A stretch of DNA of 64,000 bases from contig JABCPU010000100.1 in the NCBI GenBank assembly GCA_016800925.1, positions 122,330 through 186,329 of the forward strand, read 5' to 3'. The stretch comes from Suillus spraguei (taxonomy: Eukaryota > Basidiomycota > Agaricomycetes > Boletales > Suillaceae). Shown here piece by piece: positions 56,672 to 64,000 of this stretch. The notes beneath the pieces are model-generated. The model worked only from the letters and a program-made list of their open reading frames with translations. It did not search any database and was not told the origin of the DNA. Numbering within the stretch: position 1 is the stretch's first letter; every line of letters starts with the position of its first letter. The position numbers and the translations under genes were made by a program.

Positions 56672-57440
56672 CTACATGTCAATGTCATTGAATGAATCAT
56701 CTAACAAGCCCTGCTGCTGTAAGATAACTTGATAGTCCTCCCACATGCTATGCGCAATGCGATCATGTGCCTCCTTCATGCCTCCATCTCCACTGGACTC
56801 GTCGTCGTCATCGGGGATCCCCTGATGGTCAGGGTTATTATAATCAAAGTTGTCATTGTTGTTGTCATTGTCATCCATAAGAGCTTGTTCATCATGGTTG
56901 TGGGCATGTATAAAATTATGGATTGCACATAAAGCAGCAGGTATACATGCCTATGGAACATTCAGGTGACAGTAAGAGACCGTAAAAACAGTATAAAAGT
57001 CAAAGAGAATGTAAAAATGACATGGAAGTATGGATAGTACATAGGACAGCAGGTATACGTGCCTGAATGTTCATAGGATACTCAGGCGACAGCAAAAGAA
57101 TGCGAAAATGGCGCTTTAACACACCAAAGATACACTCAATCATGTTTCGAGCAGATGCGTGTCGTAAATTGAACAGCTCTTCTTTATTTGTGGGTCTGCA
57201 AATATATAATCAACATTAGAAGGCTTTGAGTATGAAGGGAATAAAACACACCTGGTATTGGCACGTCCCCATTCAGCTAAATGGTACCGGACACTGCAGT
57301 AGGGGACTAAGAGCTCACCACACAAAGGGAACCATGCATCAGCCAGAAAATACTTGCCAGGAGGTACATATAAGCCTCCTGCACGAGCCTCATCATAAAG
57401 GTGTGCATCTGTAGCTGATCCCTCCCAGCCAGTGAGAGCA
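56672..57440 (-). pseudogene. Harbinger DDE nuclease, N-terminal part missing
   Basis: C-terminal portion of a DDE_Tnp_4-type transposase. From the break at 57440: LTGWEGSATDAHLYDEARAG, then GKYFLADAWFPLCGELL with one catalytic Asp, VRYHLAEWGRANTR, an intron GTGTGT..TTGCAG, NKEELFNLRHASARNMIECIFG with the catalytic Glu, LLLSPEYPMNIQ, an intron, LCAIHNFIHAHN, and an acidic tail ending at 56672. The sequence around the last intron (57030-57090 against 56940-56970) is partly duplicated. The first Asp and DNA-binding part are cut off by the G1 LTR. Confidence 0.82.
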
Positions 57441-57916
57441 TGTTACGAACTGGGGTGGCGTCACCAGCGACAGTGATAAGACACAGGTGGTCTGCTGGGA
57501 AGTTCGACTATGTTCAAAAGAGAATGACAACTACTACTTGGGAAAGGTTCCAAGTAGGATCAAGGGTTCTGTCGAAGAGTTGCAACTCTAAGACGATTGG
57601 TAGAATAGAGACTAAGACTAAGGAGTGCTTAGACTTAGAGACGATTCAGACAACTTAAGTTGGAGACCTAAGCGAAGGATATTCCAGGTAAAACCCAGTA
57701 ACATTAAAGTAAAGTATACAAGCGTAATACAACATGCTTAAATAAGCCAACATGTGCGCACGGACCAAGAGAGACATGAGAATGTAAGTGCGTATCCAAA
57801 GAAGGAAGGCAACTATAGTACAGATGCGTTTGAGCATATGAGTCAGAGTCATGTTATGTAATATACAAAATAAAAGGAGATGAAAAATGAATAGGGGCAC
57901 ATACAGCTGTAACATT
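57441..57916 (-). repeat. 3' LTR of G1 copy 3 (476 bp)
   Basis: On the reverse strand it starts TGTTACAGCTG (57916) and ends AGTTCGTAACA (57441). A purine tract AAAACAGGGGTAA precedes it at 57917-57929, matching that of copy 1. Confidence 0.93.
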
Positions 57917-57946
57917 ACCCCTGTTTTACACGTAAAGTCACTGACT

Positions 57947-59446
57947 TTACTCATCCTGATTAGTGTAATAGATGGGGTCGTCGCTATACTCATAGTCTTC
58001 ATCAAGAACGGAGCTACTCATCATATACATGGCTTCTTCAATTCCAGCACATCGTTTAGAGTCCTGCCTAGCTGCCGCTTGAGTTCGTTCATCATCAAGC
58101 TGTCGTTCCCAAGAACAAAGTGCATCGTAGAAGCCGTTGTCCTTCCAGGTTAATGTGAAAGGGGGAGTTCCGACTCGTTGGGGACAATAAATGGATAAAT
58201 GAATTGGTGCCCAATACCAACAAACCCCACACTGGTACTCTCCACAATTCTTCTGGCGATGCCCGAGTAGTCCGCAGACGCGGCATTTCATATTCTCATC
58301 AGGATTGGAGTTTGGCTTTCGAAGTGGAGTTGGAGCGATGATGTGGCGATGGGGACTAGTAGAATGTGTGCGTTTCTTCCCTCATTTACGGGTAATATGT
58401 CTAAGGGCTCGCTCATTGCTAGAGCAAATATCATTGATTTGATGATCATCAATGGTATAAATAGAGGGTGCCGGTGTCACGACGGCTGCAGCAATCAATT
58501 TGTCTGGGTCTGAGGAGGTCGTGGGCCCTAGAGCTTCTACGAGGACAGGAATGGTAGAGTTGAGAACGCGAGGGACAACCATAGGAGGATGGATATGAAG
58601 GTCTTTTAACAGTTGACCGAGTGCATTGACTTCGACGGACTCGTTATCTAGTTCTTTTGTCACACTATTCCCAAGCGCGATAATCTCAGCAAGCTCATTA
58701 TGTAGTGCGTTAGTTATGACCGCTTTTTCATGTGTGGCATGGCATTCAGTGAACAGATGAGGAGGTTCTGTGTCCTCATCAAGCATGATGGTAGTGTTGA
58801 TTGGCGATGGTGTGGGTTGTGATTCATAATGGTGGATAGCGTCGATTAAACAAGCTACCAATCCTCTCGCTTCTCTGGAATCGACTGTTGCTCCTTCAAG
58901 CTCTCCGATGATGGCGTCAGCTGTGTTATTGGCTTCCTGAACAGCAGCAAGTAAGCCAGTAAGGGCAGTGATATTAGAACGAGTGCCCAAATCATGGGTG
59001 GGAGGAGCAGGAATTGGGAGTGGATCTCTTTGTGGAGACAGAGGTCTAGCCATGCCTGCTCAACGCTCGGCCACAATGTGAATAGCCGTCTCAACATCAG
59101 CCTTAAAAGAATTGGGAAGGAGAAGCAGCCTGTAAGAGCAAATGCGTTTCTGGCAGTGTAGGATTTGTTGATGGATAGCATCATCTTGAACTTCATGGCA
59201 TATGGTTTCGATGAGGGTGGCTGTGTGGATGATGTTGGTGAGAAGGATAGTGATGAACGCATCCTTGCCGGTAAGGATCTTTTCAATCTCGGTTGCGTGT
59301 CCAGGACAGAGGAGGGCGGCTTCAACGAAGGAGTTTCCGTCAATGTTTCTGATGAGGTCGGCATAGTGGTCAGTGGTGGTATAAGTTTCTTCAGTGACAG
59401 GGTGGATGTAAGCAGTGGGGAATGAAGTGTTTGTGGAAGAGGTCAT
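57947..59446 (-). pseudogene. Third ORF of G1 copy 3, zinc-knuckle protein
   Basis: Homologue of 5299-6768, 500 codons from ATG 59446 to the stop at 57947, with TGA at 59060 and 58382. Shared with copy 1: VEAALLCPGHATEIEKIL helical start, CQKRICSYRLLLLPNSFKAD, KDLHIHPP, the zinc knuckle CRVCGLLGHRQKNC, CGVCWYW .. HLSIYC, WKDNGFYDAL, and the acidic end DDPIYYTNQDE. The TGA at 59060 aligns with CGA in copy 1, so the frame was open before. Large parts of the middle differ while both motifs and length hold. Function unknown. Confidence 0.85.
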
Positions 59447-59487
59447 GTTGAATGGTTTATGGAGCTGGTTTGACTTCAAAGGGCATG

Positions 59488-61132
59488 TCATTTCTTATAA
59501 GTGTTCAGGATCTGTGCGGAGTTTGCTAAGTTCTTTTCGGGGATCCATTCGTTATCTCCCGATGAATATCCTTTCCAAGAAACAAGATAACGTCAGCAAT
59601 TGCTGGTTCCTTTATGGGAAAGAATTGCTTCTACTTTGTATTCTTCTTCTTCTTCAATGATATCAGGTGGTGGTTCAAGGAAGTTCAGGCCGTGTACGTC
59701 TGTTTCGCTATAGGATGATAACACGGAAGCATGGAAAGTGGGATGAATTTTCCGTTGTGGAGGGAGTTTGAGCATGAATGTGATAGGTGATAAGACGTTG
59801 GTGATCGGGAAAGGTCTGTATCGCTTTGGTGCAAGTTTTCGCGATGGGAGTTTGAGTCTAAGATTAGCAGCAGATAGCCAAACCTTATCTCCAATTTTCC
59901 ATGGTTGGTACTTATCTCCTCGGGATCGTTTTGCCATTGTTTGCATGGCAATATTGTGGCATGCAATGGCTTCTTCTCGGATCTTCTGCTGCTGGTATGG
60001 TAGAATCAGGGATTAAATGGGGAATGGCACGGGGTTCATATCCCATCATGAGAAAGAATGGTGAAGCATTTCGGGCATCGTGTTTTCGATGGTTGTGAAC
60101 AAACTCAGCGATATGGAGATGTTCTATCCAATCTCCAGGGTTGTTGCGGCAGTAGATACGCAAATATGTTTCTAACTCTTGATTGAGCCGCTCGGTTTGA
60201 CCATCAGTCTGGGGGTGGTAAGCTGTAGATGGGGCGATGGCATAGTCGAGGAGTTGCACAAGTTCTTTTGAGAAATGAGATAGGAACTGTGGGCCACGAT
60301 CGGAAATGACTTTGTCATGAAGTCCAAATCAGCGATAAACATGTTTCAAAAATAGCTTGGCAACACCTTCAGAGGTGATGGTTTTAAGGCAAGGGATGAT
60401 AATTACCCCCTTCATAAGGCCATGGTCCACCATGACCATGATACTATCAAAGCCCCCTGACATGGGGAGGTTGGTGATCAAGTCAATGGAGATTTGTGAA
60501 AAAGGGCAGGAAGCGGAGGAAGGGATTGGCACAAGGGGAGGGCGGACTGGGTGCATGTCCAACTTCATTTGCTGACAAAGGGTGCAACCCTCGACATATT
60601 TACGGATGTAGGCACCCATAGAAGGCCACCAAGCTTCCCTTGTAACAAGTTCTTCAGTTTTGAAATGACCAGGATGACCAGCAGTGATATGATCATGATA
60701 ACAATTAAGGATAGCAGCACGATGGGCAGGGGGAATGTAAGTGCAGTTCTTGAAATAGAGTACATCATGATCAATCTTCCAATCGGACAATGCTGACTTC
60801 ATAGGAGGAAGACAAACGCCGTCTAATGCATTCAACGCTGTTTTGAATACAGGGTCATCCAGGGGATCAGAAGTAGTCAATACATCAAGTAGATCATTGT
60901 CGATAAGCCGGACGAACAGGGAATCAGGAAGGAGCACGGCGTCTTCATTATCATGAGAGCCATCATCATGATCCGGGCGTCGTGAAAGAGCATCTAGAGC
61001 AGCTAGTTTAGTACCCACAACATGATGTAATTCAATGTCGAAGAGTGACAATGTCAACTGCCAGCGAGCTTGTCGTCGTGTTAACTTCTGTGCAGTACGC
61101 AAGTATAGAAGGTTTTGGTGATCAGTGAAGAT
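59488..61132 (-). pseudogene. pol: Pol of G1 copy 3: late RNase H, integrase, chromodomain
   Basis: Reads FTDHQNLLYLRTAQKLTRRQARW (RNase H end), the integrase zinc finger (HDHITAGHPGHFKTEELV .. EGCTLCQQMK), VDLITNLP-type core, HPQTDGQTERLNQELE, and a chromodomain. TGA at 60329 and 59593 align with CGA codons of copy 1 (VYRRFGL and GTRRRYL). A loss of about 23 bases between two GCAGAAGAT words near 59985 shifts the frame. The last codons differ from copy 1 at TGA 59488, where copy 1 has CAA; both derive easily from CGA. Confidence 0.9.
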
Positions 61133-61607
61133 TGTTACGAACTGGGATGGTGTCACCAGTGACAGTGAAAAGACACAGACGGTCTGCTGGGAAGTTCTAC
61201 AATGTCCAGAAGAGGACAAGGTGAGAGTACAAGGAACACGTTCCGAGTACGATCAAGGGTTCAGCCTCAAAGATAGATCTAAGAGGTTCTGCGAGAATAG
61301 AGACTAAGGCTAAGGAGTGCTTAGACTTAGAGATGATTCAAGACGACTTAGGTTGGAGGCCTGAGCGAAGGATATTCCAGGTAAAACCCAGTAAGATTAA
61401 AGTAAAGTATACAAGCATAATACAATGTGCTTAAATAGACCAATATGTGCGCATGGACCAAGAGAAAGACATGAGAATGTAAGTGTGTATCCAAAGAAGG
61501 AAGGCAACTATAGTACAGATGCATTGAGCATATGAGTCAGAGTCGTGTTATGTAATATACAAAGTAAAGGAGACAGAAAATGAATAGGGGCACGTATGAT
61601 TGTAACA
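61133..61607 (-). repeat. Solo LTR of family G1 with 5-bp target duplication
   Basis: 475 bases with TGTTAC..GTAACA ends, flanked by AAGAT on both sides (61128-61132 and 61608-61612). It interrupts the RNase H codons of copy 3 exactly; removing it and one AAGAT restores agreement with copy 1. A product of LTR-LTR recombination after a later G1 insertion. Confidence 0.95.
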
Positions 61608-61612
61608 AAGAT

Positions 61613-61815
61613 GAGGACAGTATGGGCGCTTCCTTCAAGATAGTAATGCCATTTGTTTAATGTGCAGATGACTGCAAGTAACTCTCGATCGAAAATTTGA
61701 TAGTTACACTCTGCTGGGTTCAATGACTGAGACAAGTAGGCGCATGGGTGGTAGATGCCATTTTCGTCGGTTTGCAATAGGACACCTTCTGTTGCTACAA
61801 GAGAAGCATTGGTTG
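61613..61815 (-). pseudogene. Pol of G1 copy 3: RNase H start fragment
   Basis: Encodes [19 protein letters not shown] .. [18 protein letters not shown], the start of RNase H, between the two inserted LTRs. The catalytic Asp codon reads AAT (61808-61810), where copy 1 has GAC. Confidence 0.88.
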
Positions 61816-63108
61816 TGTTACGACCATGCAAAACCAGAGATTAGTAAGAAGTCCTGGTCTTACATGGGGTTGTACCGGAGGGTTGTAAAGTCAAAGGGGC
61901 TTGGCCTCAGCTTGTACACTGTGCCCCTTACCCGAGTATGTGCCCTTAATTTTGGATGAAGTTCAAGGGAGAGTTCTGGTGAAGTCCGGATGGAGGGTCC
62001 GGATGAACTCTAAGGCAGGATAGCTCGACAGAGCTCCGATGGACTTCCAGATGAGCGCGGGAATGCGCCGGAACTATTTCCAGAAGGTAGGGAGTAATGG
62101 TAACACTACTGGAACAAGCTCCAAGTAGAATGGATGAAGGATGGACCACTGGACAAAGTCCAGGGCAGGATAGGAGCAGAGCTCCAGAGGGAAAGATGAT
62201 CCATAGATGTCAGAGGATAGGATAGGATGGATCCGGAGGACTAGGGGTCCGAAGGTCCGGAGCTCAGAGGAGCGGATGATCGGATGATCGGATGAGCATA
62301 GCTCTGTGGATCTTAGAGGAAGTGTTGGCTACTAGAGAGGCGTAGGTCCAGATATGGTGTAGAGATAGTATAGACTACTCCGGACAAGGTCCAGAATAGA
62401 AACAGACAGTATAAGACTACCAAAGGTAGAGTCAGAGGTGAAACAGATGATAGACGGAGATGGACGAAGTCCGAAAAGATTATATGACATAGGATCAAAG
62501 CTCCGGCCTAGGGAGTGATCCCATAGGCCTGAGTTGGAAGCTTACAAGGGCCGGAGCCCAAGTGCAAGAACGGAGATGGAGTTATATAGACATGATAACA
62601 GGATACAGAGTAATCAAAGGAATATACAGAAGTAGGAACAATGAATCAGACTAAGGTCTGCAGGAGTTGTACTACAAGTTTATATACTGTAGGAGCATGC
62701 CGGAGGGTAAGTACAGATAGTCCGAGGCTATGTCTGAAGCATACGGAAACACATTAGTAAGTACAGCGGGACATAAGGCTATGAACTCGGAGATGAAGCT
62801 TGTACGAAATACTTATCAAGATGGAGGCAGAGATCACCGAGAACCGGAAGCACAGAGATACCCAGAAGCCGGAGACACAGGTATATTCTAAAAGGGGTAA
62901 TGCGCAGGTGCGTGGGAATAGTTCGGATATGAACTCGGATCGGATATGGACACAGATCGGATATGGACACAGATGGATATGGATTGGAGTGGATGGGTGG
63001 ATCGGATATGTGAACTGGATTGGATTGGTGGATCAGATATGTGTAGGTTGGGTGTCTGGATGTCCATGGATTGGATTTGATCTAGACCTGAATGTACGGT
63101 ATATGACA
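61816..63108 (-). repeat. G2-like LTR (1293 bp) replacing part of pol
   Basis: On the reverse strand it starts TGTCATATACCGTAC and ends GGTCGTAACA, like the G2 LTR (TGTCAAATACCATAC .. GGTCTTAACA). The last 100 bases also share AAGGGGCACAGTG and GCTGAGGCCAAGCCC. The middle is longer and different, full of TCCGGA words. No equal flanking 5-mers are seen, and about 170 bases of pol present in copy 1 are missing at the junction. Confidence 0.75.
62679..62686 (-). promoter_or_regulatory. TATA box in G2-like LTR
   Basis: On the reverse strand ACAGTATATAAAC, identical to the core found in the G2 LTR at 17576-17588. Confidence 0.5.
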
Positions 63109-64000
63109 AGTGGGAAATGAATGTGTGGTAGAAGTTGCAGAAACGAGGAATGACCGGACATCTTTTTACTGATTTCAGGGTTGGCCATTTGGCGATACCT
63201 TTGGTTTTGGCGGTGTCCATAGCCACTTGTCCAGGGCGAATTATCATTCCGAGGTACTCCACTTCTTCTGCATCGAAGGTACATTTTTCCGGTTTCAGAA
63301 ATAAGTGTTCGTTTCGTATTTTCATCAAAACTTGTCTAGTCCGTTCATGGTGTTCTGCCATTGTTGTGGAGAAGATCAGGATATCGTCCATGTAAATAAC
63401 CATCCATCCTTCATTGATTTCTTGTTGGAAGGTACGATTCATATACACTTGGAAGGTTGCCAGGGAATTGCAAAGGCCGAAGAACATGATGTTTGGTTCG
63501 AAGAGGCCGAATTCCGTAGTAAATGCTGCTTTCCAGCGATCATCGGGATGGATGCGAATATTATTGTAACCGGACCGGATATCCATTTTCGTAAAGAATT
63601 GTGCATTATGAAGACGTGCGACAAGAGAGATAGGGAGTGGAAGCGGGTAAGTGTTCTTGACTGTCCAATCATTGATGTAGCGGTAATCTTGACAGGGATG
63701 TAATTCTCCACTCTTCTTTCCTACGAAGAAGAAACCACTAGCTTGAGGTGACTTTGATTCCGAAATGAAGCCTTTCGCAACGTTTTCATCAATGAACGTT
63801 TTAACGGCAGTGCATTCTTTTTCTGACAATGGGTAAACCTTAGATGTACGAGGGATAAAACTGGGTTTGGTATCAATACAATGATCGATACCAGGATGTT
63901 CAGGGGGTAGTTTGTTCAGCCCATCTTTAGCAAAGACATCCGCAAAGTCATGCAGGTATTCTGGAACCAATTCTTCGAAGGACTTCTTTTTCTTTTCCTT
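63109..64000 (-). pseudogene. Pol of G1 copy 3: reverse transcriptase part, cut by window edge
   Basis: Reads VPEYLHDFADVFAKDGLNKLPPE, the RT fingers, MDIRSGYNNIRIHPDD (intact where copy 1 has lost seven residues), YMDDILIFST near 63390, and RPGQVAMDTAKTKGIAKWP, ending at CNFYHTFISH where the G2-like LTR begins. The frame is open to the window edge, with one frame disturbance near 63175 (LKSVK.RCPVIPRF against SVRDVRSFLSF). Confidence 0.92.

Larger units (their letters stand above)
55371..57440. mobile_element. PIF/Harbinger DNA transposon, cut by G1 copy 3
   Basis: Two convergent genes, a Myb/SANT-like DNA-binding protein on the forward strand and a DDE nuclease on the reverse strand, which is the standard Harbinger arrangement. 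The nuclease gene is interrupted at 57440 by the LTR of a G1 retrotransposon; the remainder should lie beyond that element's 5' LTR, right of the window. Termini not located. Confidence 0.82.
57441..64000 (-). mobile_element. G1 chromovirus copy 3, reverse strand, with nested LTRs (continues past window)
   Basis: Same family as copy 1: 3' LTR 57441-57916, ORF3, and pol back to RT at the window edge. It landed in the Harbinger nuclease gene; the five bases left of it are GAGCA. Two later insertions split pol: a solo G1 LTR (61133-61607) and a G2-like LTR (61816-63108). In-frame TGA codons and frameshifts make it inactive. Gag and the 5' LTR lie right of the window. Confidence 0.92.

Overview
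This is a fungal window, almost certainly from a mushroom-forming basidiomycete (Agaricomycetes). The evidence is short introns of about 50 bases with GT..AG borders, a NACHT-WD40 NLR, WD40-kinase fusion genes, a DUF6533-type membrane protein, a Kex1 carboxypeptidase, and a transposon set typical of that class: chromoviral Ty3/gypsy elements, a KDZ/Plavaka transposase, PIF/Harbinger and a Helitron. The species cannot be told from the sequence. I saw no rRNA, tRNA or CRISPR array.

Layout. 1-7275: chromovirus copy 1 (family G1), its 5' LTR cut by the window edge, with gag, pol and an extra third ORF after pol. 7276-11479: relics of a third gypsy-type element plus a reverse-strand, intron-containing gene with paired CX2CX6C motifs. 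11480-18001: a 5'-truncated chromovirus of family G2 with an antisense ORF between pol and its 3' LTR. 18002-20300: a 5'-cut Plavaka transposase pseudogene carrying a 428-bp MITE. 21060-28678: the quiet host part, with a DUF6533 membrane protein, KEX1 (reverse strand) and a thioredoxin-like ER membrane protein. 29231-36463: a truncated WD40-kinase gene, a damaged NACHT-WD40 NLR and an N-terminal WD40 fragment. 37277-46647: three head-to-tail Helitron copies, one with Rep-helicase and two short non-autonomous ones carrying heptamer minisatellites. 47240-54516: a collapsed relic and two large members (B and C) of the WD40-kinase family. 55371-57440: a PIF/Harbinger element. 57441-64000: chromovirus copy 3 (family G1, reverse strand), inserted into the Harbinger transposase and itself carrying a solo G1 LTR and a G2-like LTR.

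Three themes stand out. First, the retroelements decay in one particular way. Every premature stop I could place in their coding frames is TGA, four are CGA in the paralogous copy, and catalytic Asp codons became Asn by CG to CA, which fits deamination of methylated CpG. Second, the G1 and G2 elements keep readable organisation: a -1 frameshift heptamer directly before the gag stop in both, a conserved zinc-knuckle third ORF in G1, and an antisense cysteine-motif ORF in G2. Third, a birth-and-death cluster of seven-blade WD40 plus kinase genes sits around an NLR. I infer a sensor/immunity-type locus that has been invaded by transposons.
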